DNA from: Diplolepis rosae
Lineage: Eukaryota > Arthropoda > Insecta > Hymenoptera > Diplolepididae
Direction: 5' to 3'
Assembly (NCBI GenBank): GCA_030998225.1
Contig: JAPYXD010000677.1
Coordinates: forward strand, 13,763,501-13,827,500
Length of the DNA stretch: 64,000 nucleotides
Each line of letters starts with the position of its first letter. Within the stretch, counting starts at the first letter, position 1. The position numbers and the translations under genes are program-made. This document shows positions 23,780 to 34,799 of the stretch, piece after piece. Below the pieces are notes generated by a model that made no database searches, had not been told where the DNA came from, and saw only the letters and a program-made list of their open reading frames with translations.

Positions 23780-24258
23780 AGACCCAGAAAAGAGTTTTAT
23801 TTAAATTTAAGAAATCGTTTTTTTAATTTTATTTCTTCAATTCGAAGTAAAAACACCTTTAGAACAAATATACATTTATTTTATTTTAAGAAATCAAGTG
23901 TTTAGCCTTTTTTAAATGAAAGAAATTATTTTTTTAACATTATTTACTTGATTTAAAAAAATAATTTTTCGATTCAAATATTGTATTAGCAAAAACTCAA
24001 AAAATAATTTATTTAATTTGACTATCTTTGAAGAAAGAAAATTTTTCCTTTAAATCAAAGAAAATATTTCTGTGAGTCACATTACGTATGTATTATCGAC
24101 TGCACAGACATTTATTTCTTTAATTCAGAGAAAAAAAACAATTAAGAAATTTCTTTGAATTAAAAAAACTTTTCTTTGGCCATATATTTAGTAATGCACA
24201 GATTTGATTGATTTGAAGAAATTTTTTTTGAATCAAAGAAACTTTTTTCTGTGTGTAT
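23780..24258. mobile_element. fold-back repeat, CAGAAAAAA family, copy 2
   Basis: Starts GACCCAGAAAAGAGTTTTAT and ends with AAGAAACTTTTTTCTGTGTG, with mirrored AAAGAAAT motifs inside. Same family as 6981-7598 and 60691-61140. Confidence 0.65.
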
Positions 24259-24409
24259 ACTACTATTGAATAATTAACTTTTCTACTTTGAAATTAATTC
24301 AATGGGAAAAAGACCGAAGTTTTGAAACCTATATAAGTATTAAGAGGATCCGCCACCTTTGATATTTTTATTTTTTGAGTTTAGATTTTCCATATAATTT
24401 TTCTTACGT

Positions 24410-24675
24410 TTAGTACCTTTATTTAGAAAGGTTTTGGTTTTTTTTTTAAATTCCAACACCTTTATGTATTTTTAAACTAAAAATTTTGAATATTTTGGGC
24501 ATTTTTTGACTTTGAATAACTTCATTGTTTTTTATCCAATTTTCATGATTCTTGTTTTATTTCGTTCCTTAAAATCAAAAAATGTCGAAAAAATTCAAAA
24601 TTTTTAGTTTGAAAATACATAAAGGTGATGGAATTTAAAAAAGGAAACAAAACCTTTCTAAATAAAGGTACTGCC
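24410..24675. mobile_element. fold-back element with GTACCTTTATTTAGAAAGG ends
   Basis: GTACCTTTATTTAGAAAGGT at about 24413 is mirrored by ACCTTTCTAAATAAAGGTAC ending at about 24672, with further inverted motifs (AACACCTTTATGTATTTT). A partial relative lies at about 39250-39380. Confidence 0.65.
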
Positions 24676-26005
24676 GAGTGACATCAGATACGCCGAACGT
24701 TTCCGATATTACCCGAGAATCGGTCCATATACTTGTTATGATTATTTGTCGTTATCCGATATAGTAATATATTTTTTTACATTTCAATGTGGCGCCTTTC
24801 TAGCTTACGATTTTTGCTAACAGAGGGACTACCGAGCTTCTTCTCACAAATCGTAAGTTTTCACAGTTCAGTATATAATGAAGTTGCTACATTGCAAGTA
24901 TTATATCACTGCGATGCGTTTATGAATGTGTGCGTTGTCCGGTTAGGTTAAGTTGTTTTAAATTAGTATTTGAGCGTGTATTGGTATGTTTACTATCTAT
25001 ATTGATACGTTTATACGTGTATGTGTATGTAAGTATGTAACTATGTTTATAATTATTCTCTCTATGTAGTTCACAAAATCTAATACGAACTATGACAAAA
25101 TTTACGATTAACTGAATTTTTTTTATTATGAAGGTACAATTATTCCCTATTTTCGATAGGAAAAGTTATAAATATGGTTCCACTATCTCCAGAAGACTAT
25201 GGTAATTCGGTTATACAGAAGATGTGACTTTACTATTGTCTTTTGTAAACTGAGCATTATTTTTTAGGAATTAATGAAACATTTATTGGATTTACTTCAA
25301 TATAATTCGTTCGATGTGTCGATTACGATTTTACCATTTCAGGAAATAAAACTTGCTTTTATTTTTAGGCATAACTAAAATTATTTCATCATTTTCTCCA
25401 ATATTATCACTTGCTCCATAGTTTAATATTCAAAATAGTAATTTCTAAAAAAACTAACGCTATATCCTCGTTCCCTATTGAGTTTTAGTAAAAATAAATA
25501 TAATAATACTAAATTTTACAATGAAAAGTTTCTGCGTGTGTGAAGTTTGCTGCCTGAGCGAAGCGAAACGATTCTGTTGCTAGACAAAAGAAATCTGCTT
25601 AATTTCAATGGATGCATTCTGAAAGGAACGTAATTTTACCATCAATTGACTTTTTTTTTAGAGTATAAAGGTCTAGTTTACGAATTTTTTTTCTCAAAAT
25701 CAGAAATTTTTACAGCTTAATACGGAGGTTTAGCCCGTAAAGGAACATGTTCTGCGAAAGCAAACAAATTTTCAAACCGATCTGAACCTCCGTTTTTTTG
25801 CAATCACTGCAAAACGGAACAAAAATAAAATAAGCTTCTATTTCCTGTGGCCCGTTAATTTTTGCGAAAGGTGCTCAGCCTTTTTGTCTCTCATTTTTTC
25901 ATTTTTCACCCAAACGACTTAAAACTTTGGAATTTTCCTTTTGAATAGTAATGCTATTGAAAATGGCAATACAAAAAAAATCGATTTTTTGACTTCCTAG
26001 TCCCC
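24676..26005. other. no gene recognised
   Basis: Mostly AT-rich. It holds a half-copy of the CACGGAGAAAC MITE near 25490-25545 and a GCGAAGC motif near 25557. No ORF worth naming. Confidence 0.35.
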
Positions 26006-26625
26006 TTAAGGGGGGAGATACCTCTAGAACCCTTAAAAAAAGCAGTTTTTTTTCAATTTTATTCTGGGAGAATGAAAACGAAGCAAGTCCGGATTTTTTG
26101 CATATATTAGAAGGCATTATTTAACTTAAAAAAAACAATTTTTTCATGATTGAAAAATACAAAATGGCGGAAATATGACGGATCCCGTCGATAGCGTCGC
26201 TGCTCAAATTTTTTGCGGCCGTCAACTTCCTGGCTAGGTTTTTCATCTAAAACGATAAAAGAAAATTTTTTATAAATCGGGAAGCTTTTATCGAGTGAAT
26301 AGCAAGGGGGTTTTGAGAATTTCGAAAAATTGGGTATATTTTCATGCGTTTCGTGAAAAAGTGCCATTTTTACCCGTGTTTTTTGACATGAAAATAGTTA
26401 AAAAAAACTGTAGAAATACTATTTTTCTCGAAAAAGCGCCCTACCAAAAGTTATTTTCGAGAAAACGAGCCTCAAAAATTTTTTTCATGAAAAAATATGT
26501 TCCATTTAACTTACGGGTTACCAATAGAACTTTGGGATTATATTTTTGAATAGTTTTTCAATCGATTTGAGCAAAAAAAAAATTTTTTGATTTTTTGAAA
26601 GTTCTGGAGGTATCTCCCCCCTTAA
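26006..26625. mobile_element. TTAA-flanked element with GGGGGGAGATACCTC ends
   Basis: Left end TTAAGGGGGGAGATACCTCT; the right end is the inverse, GAGGTATCTCCCCCCTTAA, with AGAAC inside both. The internal minus- and plus-strand frames are short and lysine/phenylalanine-rich, so not a transposase. An AAAATGGCGG motif at about 26163 recurs at the right end of the window. Confidence 0.7.
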
Positions 26626-27480
26626 GTAAATGTGTGTCTTATTAAGGTCAAAATTACTACTGAATATAGATAATTTTTTAGAGTGTTGTTTGTTTACAGA
26701 GTCCAATAACGTCTATTGATAAAAGGAAAATATCGAGTGGAGGATTAGAGAAGTATGCCTTGGGAATGACGAGAGACGAATGTGACAATGACTGCGTTTA
26801 TTTTCGGTGCCCGGCTTTACTGGTCGCTTGAGAATTAAGCGACGGTTGTACGATCTCGTATACATCGACACTAAACTGACTAAACCCTATTCGGTCATGA
26901 ATTCAGCATTTCATACGTACGTGACTGACTCGGAACGTAAGGGTACAGTTACATTCCTCTTTGGTGCACTCAGGTTTATTAGATTCTATTGGATGGCGTC
27001 CAACGGTTATGAAACTGTTAAATCCGTTACATATATCTTCTGAATACGGTCTGAGTAGGTAGCTGGACCATAAGCTGAAGCTGAAATATAAAGAATAACT
27101 ATTCGTTTCACAATGAAAAAGATACTCAAATTTATAAGCAATAAAGTTTCAAGCTCTATTTTCAGTTGGGCAGAAAATCTTTAATGCAAGATTTGAACTA
27201 ATAAAATCTCGATAAGAGAACAAATAATTGATTCTTTTCATCATTCATTCAGTTTTATTACAGTATTATTCTGTGTCGTGAGATATTTTTATCACTTGTT
27301 GAAGGTTTATCATATTTTACATCTCATTGAATGAAAAGATATCGGGCTTGTGTGGACTCTCACTTTCCTCCTTTTCCTTGTAAAGAAAAAATAAAATAAG
27401 CGAGACTATTTTCATGGGACTCATAAAAAAGAACAAGTGACCTGTCGACTTTTAAAGATTACTTGATTTATTCGACCGGC
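26626..27480. other. unassigned region with one 78-codon frame
   Basis: A plus-strand frame at 26807-27043 (begins MPGFTGRLRIKRRLYDLVY) lies in balanced-composition DNA (about 26740-27060) that differs from the AT-rich flanks. No family is recognised. It could be a worn retroelement end. The rest is AT-rich. Confidence 0.2.
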
Positions 27481-27555
27481 AATCGAAAGACCTGGGCTCG
27501 TATCCTAGCGCAGTCGAAAGCGTCATTTTACCACAGAAAGATTTCAAATTCTTAA
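27481..27555 (+). repeat. tRNA-derived SINE fragment, copy 1
   Basis: AATCGAAAGACCTGGGCTCG followed by TATCCTAGC contains a Pol III B-box-like word (GGCTCGTATCC; consensus GGTTCGANTCC). The tail (GAAAGCGTC, then CACAGAAAGATTTCAAATTC) is shared with the copy at 36991. The tRNA 5' half with the A box is missing. Confidence 0.45.
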
Positions 27556-27619
27556 ATTTAAAATTAAAAACACAAATAAGTTTCTATTCTAGTATCCAAA
27601 AGTTTTGTGAGTATAGTAG

Positions 27620-28520
27620 GAATATTTTGTTCTTTTAAATATGAATTTCTTTTTCTCTGACCCTATTGTCAGTAAAAGAAATTCTGTTCTTTCGAATCTT
27701 TTGAAGTCTTCATGATAAAAGAGAATGGAGATCATTTATCTTATTCTAACTCTCGTCTATCGACGGTAATTTAATTTTATCTTTTTGTTAATTCGGATCA
27801 GCTTCTATCTCTCTTTTTTCTTTATGCTCTATCCCAATCTATCTTTCTTCTAACTACGTCCGTTTAAATGATTACCTGTCTTTTTTTTCTTATCTGTCCT
27901 GTATGTCAATTTCATTTTCTATCTTTTGTTCACTATAAAATAATGTCTATCTCTTTTCTTTTCTATTTTAGGCTAAGCTCGGAAAATCTAGGCTAACCTT
28001 TTATATTTCTTGATTCTTTTTTCTTTTCTTCCTCTTGCTTTTCTGCTTAATATTTATCTATCCTTTTGTCGATTAAAATCAATGCATATTTTTCGAATAC
28101 CTTCTCTTCTATCCAAGCATATCTCTTTTCTGTCTTGATCAATAGTCTTCTGTCTCCTAGTAACTATACAAAAATGCTTATAATTTTCTATAAATTTTTG
28201 TCTATCCTATCCTATCACTATTCCATCTAACTCGGTATTTTTCTATCTCATGGTCACTTTCAATCAATTTCCATCCATTTCAACCCTTTCTTTTATATCT
28301 CAATCTATCCTTCGTTTAATATTTTACTATTTTCTTGTGAATCCAGGTTTCCACCTGTCATTTTCGTTATTACATTTGTATCGCAATCTATCTCTGCTTT
28401 ATCTACGTCAATATTTTTCTATCTTCTCGTCAATTAACATCAATGCCTGTTTTTTTACAGATCTCTTCTCTATCCAAGCCTACATTTTCTATCTACCTCA
28501 GTACAGACGCTTTTACTTAC
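27620..28520 (+). repeat. long degenerate polypyrimidine tract (TCTATC-type)
   Basis: Hundreds of bases made mostly of T and C on the plus strand, with TCTATC/TTCTATCT words throughout. Two similar blocks (about 28020-28130 and 28385-28500, both with ATCAATGC and CTCTATCCAAGC-like words) suggest a degenerate tandem unit of roughly 350 bp. The open frame at 28250-28627 is a by-product of this composition. Confidence 0.6.
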
Positions 28521-29260
28521 CTTGCCACTCCCCTCAATTCTCGCTCAAGCTCTGCCCCCACCACGACCGCGTCAGCCCGGCGCCGTTGTCTACCGTTGCT
28601 GTTTCAAATCTTTTAATGCCGCTTTAAAGCCCAAAAACTTGTTATATATGTATATTTATGGAAGAAAGAGAGTATATAATTACTTAATTGAAAGATTTTC
28701 ATTTTCTACTACGAAAATTCGATACGGTTCCAAAATTCTGAAAACTATTATTTCGATTGGGCCGGAAATAATATGTCCAAAAATACTATTTTTGCAAACA
28801 TTCGTTTTTTGCACTCTGCAGGAACATTTTGTCTTTATAGAAAAAAAGCGGAAAATGTTTGTCGTTTTCATGATTTGAGATATCTGCCTCTGCTGTGCTG
28901 TGAATTTTGTGTGCTGATTTGCATGGCAACGCAAATAGAGAGCGAAAAGAATTGCCTCGAGAACCGGCTGGACTCGGGAGTGGGGGAACATCGTTTCCAC
29001 GAAAATTACTCCCCTATGTTCGCGAACACGGCAAAGTAATTAGAGGCGACTGTATTTTTCTATCCTCATCAATTTATATCACTGACTTCTTTCAGCTTCC
29101 TATCCTCTATCAAAAACAAAAAGAGACATCTATGTTGAAAAAGATAGATAATGCTGCAAATAGTGGATGAATTATTTCTTTTTCAATTATTAATGGTTTA
29201 CATCAAAGGTATTTTCAAAAGTAATTAGTTTTAGTGAACGATCTTAAGTAAAACTAGCAT
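28521..29260. other. no gene recognised; GC-richer patches
   Basis: Patches near 28535-28600 and 28905-29040 are less AT-rich than the flanks. Overlapping frames exist on both strands (28680-29170), none with recognisable protein features. Confidence 0.3.
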
Positions 29261-29271
29261 AAAGCGCATGG

Positions 29272-29587
29272 TTACTCAGGAGTGATTTTGGTAAGATAGC
29301 CAGATGCTGTGGAGCCACTTGATAACTTCTCCGACTTTGGAGCTTCTAGCGGATTAATATCGCACGCTGTTTCTGTAAATTGTCGTATTCTATTAATGAG
29401 GGACGACAATGCGAACCTACAGACGACGGCGTATGCATGTTTCACGGTAACGTATAGTCTAATGCATGTACAGCAAAATTTATGGAGTAAACGCAGAGCA
29501 GATGGCACCGTCACCCGTTTCGCGGTAAAGCCAGCTTCAGCGAATGTCCGACGTAGCTTAACAGAATCTCATTGTCAGGCTGCATAA
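29272..29587. CDS. unassigned ORF patch, open on both strands
   Basis: The plus strand has a 92-codon frame (29309-29587). The minus strand has an overlapping frame of about 100 codons ending at 29272 (last residues SGSTASGYLTKITPE, then a stop), open upstream without an ATG. Base composition is close to 45% GC, unlike the flanks. The minus reading looks somewhat more protein-like and could be a last exon, but neither reading matches a family I know. Confidence 0.2.
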
Positions 29588-30220
29588 TTAAACAGTGGAA
29601 CCTGTATCAAACGATTGTGTACTTCTAGCAAGCACGTCAACCATTCTCAAATCACAACATTCAGCTCATACCCATGCTCACAAAATATCCCTAAAAAAAT
29701 CTCGCGAGAGTTTATTTCACTGTTGAAGTTAATTAATGCACTAGTTTCGCTTATGTATGTTTTTTAAATGTATCAATACTTAGAATGGTTTAAAAAATTG
29801 CATCCAATAATTCTCGAGTGAAGAAAGTGAAGCTAAGTGAAAATACACAATAATATTTAAGGCTTCAATTTACAAAATGTTAATATTTTTGTGCTAATTT
29901 TTTTTTAATTCCGTCTGCTTCTATATCTTTAAATAGACTTATGAATGTATTTTGGAGTAATTGATTAAAAACTGAAAGTTGTATTAGAAAATTTCAGGAG
30001 CCCAAAATTTGAGAAGATGTTCAGAGATCTCTTGTATACATTTTTTTGGTTAATAACAATATTCCGGGAGTGAAGAAAATAAAAATGCTTTTCGAATAAA
30101 CCGGAACTCTTCAATGTAGAAAAAATATTTATGATTCAAGAAGAATCTCATTTTACATAGAGATGAGTTCACAGATAAAATGATGTCGGTAACGTAGAAA
30201 TTGGTAGATGATACATGATC
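29588..30220. other. no gene recognised
   Basis: AT-rich, with no supported feature. Confidence 0.4.
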
Positions 30221-30512
30221 TTAAGGCCATGGATTAACCAGATGACGTAATCAAGTTCCTGTAAAAGTTCGTGTAAGATAACTTTTTTATTGTGCAATGT
30301 CTTTCTGGGAATTTGGAAAATACAACAAAAAACGATAAAGAACGTCTATCAACTTCGTCTGAGTGAAAATTTTCCAAAAATGTTTACAGTTAACTGTAAT
30401 CATTGGTAATTTTTCGAAATTTTTACTGAAGAGAAGTTAACAAACGTGCTTTATTGTCTTTTGTTACATTTCCCAAAATTTCAGAAAGATACTTTGTAAA
30501 TCCATGGCCTTA
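30221..30512. mobile_element. TTAAGGCCATG-family fold-back, copy 2
   Basis: Left end TTAAGGCCATGGATTAACCA; the right end is the inverse, AATCCATGGCCTTA, directly abutting a mariner end at 30513. Inner motifs differ from the copy at 13265, so only the terminal 15 or so bases are shared. Confidence 0.55.
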
Positions 30513-31281
30513 TTAGGTGTAAAACTTTGCTTCCGCCGTTCTTTCCCAAAATTTGAGGCTTTATTCATAAAAAGTGATTACCGATTTATGATTGAAAGTA
30601 CTATCCTTCGTTAGCCACTGCTTTTTTCCATCTTTCTGGCAATTGTCGGATGTCATCTCGAAAGAACGATGCATCTTTTCAGACGATTCATGAATGGATC
30701 CATTTTTGACTTCTTCAGAAGAGCCGAAATGCTCATGAGTCAGGCCGTGTGCCATCAATCGAAACAAATGGTAGTCGGAAGGAACAACGCCTAGAGATTA
30801 CGGCGAGTTGGGTAAGACTTCCCATTTCAGCGTTTCCAAGTATGCCTTGACCGGTCTTGCGACATGTGGCCGAGCATTGACGTGATGGAGGATAACTTTG
30901 TTGTGTCTCTCTTGGTACTGTGGCTGTTTCTCCTTCAATACTCGGCTTAAAAGCATCAATTGCTTTTGATACCGATCCCCTGTAATGGTTTCACTCGGTT
31001 TCAACAGCTCATAATACACCACACCGAGCTGGTCTCACCAAATACAGAGCATAACCTTGGCACAGTGAATATTTGGTCTGGCCGTCGATGTGGAGGCATG
31101 TCCGGGGAATACCCATGATTTTCTGCGTTTGGGATTATCGTATTGGACCCATTTTTCGTCACCAGTCACAATGCGATTCCCATGATCATTTCCATGGCTT
31201 TGAGGCGTTTTGAAATGGCTCTTGAAGCGTTGAAACTACTCACGACACGTTCTTCCACTAAGAGCAGCCTCGCCGTAAGTA

Positions 31282-32138
31282 CAGTCTGTTCCACAAAAAA
31301 AGGTACGCGGTTTCTCAGAAAGCTTCAAAGATTTTTATTCCTTTCTTTTATGTCCTGACTGTACGTTCGAAGGGCTACGACACAACTACCAATTCGTGTC
31401 AGTCTTGTTCGAAGTGTCAGATATTACACAACATTAAGCTATGAGTGCTATCTACGCTAAACGTTACGAAACGGTTTTTTTGTGCACCCATGCACGCGGA
31501 CCACATCTTTCATACTCAGCTGCTGCCAAAGTGCTTAAAAAGTCTAAGCACTTCGTGCAAATGTGGGTAGAGCGGTATAGGGACACAAAAACCGTCGATG
31601 ACCTGCCAGGGAAAGGAGAGACGCGAGCAACGTCCAGTAAGGAGGATAAGATGATCGTTGCACTGTTCAAGCGCAACCCAAATCTCCGGCTGTGTGAAGC
31701 CAAAGCTAAGCTAGCGGAGAAGGGACTACACGTTAGTATAAACACCATAAGATGCAGATTAGCTGAGGCGAAAGTGCAGTATCGTCCCACAAGGCAGAAA
31801 TCCCTGCTCTCAGAGGTTCACATGGAAAAACGCTTGGCATGGGCTACGGAAAATGTTGATCGCGATTGGTCCAATGTATTTTTTTCGGACGAAGCGTCCG
31901 TTTGGGCATGGGTTCCCATAAAACGTGCCTGGTCAGCCGCTGGTCTGCGGTTATTCCAGCGAACTGTTAAACACCCCATAAAGATCCATGTTTGGGGATG
32001 CTTCTCACAGCGCGGTTTTGGCTGTTTAGATATTTTTACTGAGAATCTCAACGCTCAAAAAAAACGCCAAAAAAGAAAAATGAGGTTTTCTTTAAAACTT
32101 TCCGCGTAAACGCGTACCTTTTCTTGTGGAAAAGACTG
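31282..32138 (+). mobile_element. Tc1-family transposon, internally deleted (857 bp)
   Basis: Terminal repeats CAGTCTGTTCCACAAAAAAA and, inverted, CAGTCTTTTCCACAAGAAAA, both continuing to GGTACGCG, with TA on each side (31280-31281 and 32139-32140). Full-length Tc1 elements are about 1.6 kb, so roughly half is missing. The insertion split the HTH region of the surrounding mariner exactly at a TA. Confidence 0.9.
31441..32109 (+). pseudogene. truncated Tc1 transposase (222 codons)
   Basis: Intact N-terminal half: paired HTH domains (residues 1-120, including SYSAAAKVLKKSKHFVQMWV) and the start of the DDE domain with its first Asp in NVFFSDEASV (D150), then VWGCFSQRG (184-192). After ENLNA (residue 205) the frame jumps into the 3' terminal region and ends within 17 residues, so the second Asp and final acidic residue are lost. 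It cannot catalyse transposition but retains the DNA-binding part. Normal length is about 340 residues. Confidence 0.9.
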
Positions 32139-32275
32139 TACTTGAGAGCATTCGATGAGTCTCAGCCGCAGTTTTCTTCAAATGAAAGCAGAAAATCAAA
32201 ACTCCTCGCGAATGACGAGAATTAAGCTCGAAAACTGACATCTTTGATGAAGAATAAATTTATGATACAAACATA

Positions 32276-34480
32276 AATTCATTAATCTGCCGTGCAAATG
32301 AAAATGAGCGTATCTGCAATTTTTGTCAAAATTGAGATATAGTCGTCAGTATGTTTATGATACTTCCCTTTACTTAAATATGTATGAGAAAGATAAAAAT
32401 TGATAGCGCAAAGTACTGAATTTTTGAAAAATATTTTACCGAATTTGCGAGAAGAATAGACTATGCAAATGGAAAGAAGCGTAGGTTGAAGATGGGAGTT
32501 CGCGTCATGCGAGCCGTTCAGTTATGCTTTTACATAAAATAGTGTTTTGTAAATACGGTAAGTAAAAAATTGTGTAATGTCAATTACTGTTTATGAAAAT
32601 TTATATTTTAATCACATTTAGATGTGTGTAGATAAATTTAACTTTAGATAATTGTTTAATAGAAACGGGTGTTTGTGTTGAAGGTTATGGAGGGAAAGTT
32701 TTTTGACAATTATGCTTTTTTTAACAGGATTTTTGCAATATCTCTGCCTGGTAAAGAAAACATCACCGAATTTGCCTGAGAAAGTTTATTTGAATTTGTT
32801 TTCAGTGAATTAGTTGGAAAGCGACAAATGTAAAATTACAACATAGCCGTACATTTCAAATATTTCTGTTTTAAATTACAAGATTATGATTAGTGGACAT
32901 TATGTATTCGATTTAAGTGGATTCCTTAAAATTTCGTTTGGCTTTCTTTTGTTTCGACTCATTATCTTGAATATTTTCTAAAATATTAATTTCTATGATA
33001 AGTGCATAAGGCTTTAAAAAAATGTGATCAGGATTTAAGTCTCCGTTTAAGTGTTACTTTTGAATAAATATAAAGAGTTATAAAAACATGTTATTTAATA
33101 GCTTAACCATCGTTTAAAGTGTTATTCTAATCAAGAAAATACCAAATGTAACAAAACATGTGATTGCCTTATGTGAATTAAAAAGTACAAACTTCACCAG
33201 AAAATAGTCTTTCCTTTTTAAACCCCATTAACTAACAATAATTTACGTAATAAAGTTATAAAATGTCAATCATTTATGTAACAAAATCATAAACTATGCA
33301 AATAATAATTAATTTACTAGTTATGAAATTAAGGAATTTTTTGTTGAAAAAAATTCGTACAACTATTAAAATCTGTGACATAATATTAGAATTTCTCTAC
33401 AGTTCGATAAATGCAAATTTTGGTATTCTTATATATCATTTAACAGGTTTATCTACATATGTAGAAAATTGGATATTTTATTTGCCTTTTCTGATGATAC
33501 TGAGTGGTTTACTATTGTTTAAAAGTTTTTGTAGCAGATACGGTATCTCCAGTCCAAGTAGTTGAAATTGTAGGTTAGCATAACTGCAAATTCTCACTAA
33601 AAATTATAAAAATACGTCTTTCTTTTTGCTGAATCTAAAAAGGCAGTGTTTTTTATGTGAGCAGTCACTTTTAGTTTAAAAAAACTGGTTAAAATATGAG
33701 TGTGGTATATCATAGTGGTTTTTCGCTTCCAGTGTAAAGTTGGCTCTTCTGCAGGTACGCTCATTTTCATTTGCACGTCAGTAATGTGGTGCTGTCGTTA
33801 TGTTGACAGATGTCCAAGCTTACTGTGTGTCATTTTTTATTTGCCTATTTCGACCAGCACTTACTGCTGCAACCATCTATCGTAAAGCGGCAGAAGCAAA
33901 GTTGTACACCTAATAAGTATAGAATTTTAACTTATCCATGTCTTTAAAACTTCTTGCAGTAAGAGATTTCGACGCAGACTCAAAATGAAATCAGACCTCG
34001 CAAATATCTTATCAAATGTTATAAATTCAAATTCAAGATGAAATTGTAATTGAACGAGCAGAATAAAATATTGATAATTCGTTTTACAAATACCCTAACC
34101 TTTAAATTTTCATTCATGTTTAATGCATTTCTGCAGACGTTGAAAGGCAGTAGGTGTATCACTATTCGTGTTGGGTGACTATAAAGATTTTTTGGTGTTT
34201 TATGTAATTAAATTAATCTTCATTTTGCATCTCGGTTCTTCATTAGCTATTGAAAAGGCGCAGGAAGGTGAAGCCCTTTTAATTAAAACCATAGGTAATA
34301 TAACCTATTGTACTCGAAGCTATGAGCCAATATCGTCTGAAATTGTGTTAAAATTAGTAGACTGTGCTTAAATCTGTTTCTGAGATGTGTTCACCCTTCT
34401 TTGAATTTTTTGCAAATGTTCCTCGTTTCTGCAGTAGCTTAAGGCAAAATCGATTCTTGACTTAGCATCAAGAAGGAAAT
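32276..34480. other. AT-rich stretch, no gene recognised
   Basis: A hydrophobic 89-codon frame (33296-33565) and a cysteine-rich one (33700-33885) are probably compositional. The frame at 34168-34371 has more balanced codons but no recognisable family. Earlier exons of the P450 relic might have lain here; none was found. Confidence 0.3.
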
Positions 34481-34495
34481 ACGCTTTTACTTACG

Positions 34496-34793
34496 GAAAT
34501 GTATTCTCCTTCTCTGAGATATATTCTTGTGGAGGACTTTACTCACAAAATTGACGTTTGATGGGGCACTGCATGTGCCCTCGGGGAGTTCCGTTTCACA
34601 AATCAATTTCCATGACTTACATCCAACTCCCATTTTCATAGGAATGGAATGGAACGTGTTCGAAAGAATATCGTCATATTATAAAATTCGTAAGCTTTCA
34701 GTGCTTGACCAATTTTGTGGGTGCAATCAGCTAAGTGATCGTAAGAAATATGTTAAGGAGGCTACGGCGACCGTTTCTAAAGCTATATATTGA
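34496..34793 (+). pseudogene. cytochrome P450 (CYP4-like) C-terminal relic
   Basis: Three segments in order resemble the end of an insect P450. (1) EMYSPSLRYILVEDFTHKID (34496-34558) matches the stretch after the K helix. A stop and frameshift follow. (2) DGALHVPSGSSV then INFHDLHPTPIF resembles the usual IPxGSSV-INxxxLHxxPxxF. (3) QFCGCN then KKYVKEATATVSKAIY sits where the haem loop (FxGGxRxCxG) and L helix belong, but the haem-loop residues are eroded. The ExxR motif is not visible and upstream exons are missing. Relatedness is inferred from motif order only. Confidence 0.45.
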
Positions 34794-34799
34794 CCACAA

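Larger units (their letters stand above)
30513..32241 (-). pseudogene. mariner transposase, dead, interrupted by a Tc1 element
   Basis: The protein starts at 32241 (GVLIFCFHLKKTAAETHRML, the mariner helix-turn-helix start). After the Tc1 insertion it resumes at 31279 with TYGEAALSGRTCRE. The catalytic core follows: HGNRIVTGDEKWVQYDNPKR (first Asp), then VILHHVNARPHVA, where the second catalytic Asp of the usual HDNARPH motif has become Val. Frameshifts follow in the C-terminal part (30767-30561). TTAGGTGTAAAACTTTGC at 30513 next to TA looks like the 3' terminal repeat. Part of the linker between the DNA-binding and catalytic domains is missing near 31200. Confidence 0.9.

Noticed and set aside
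28250..28627. 125-codon Ser/Leu/Phe-rich frame
   Set aside because: Produced by the polypyrimidine tract; composition explains it.
33296..33565. 89-codon hydrophobic frame
   Set aside because: AT-rich composition gives Ile/Leu/Phe-rich frames by chance; no motif or splice context.
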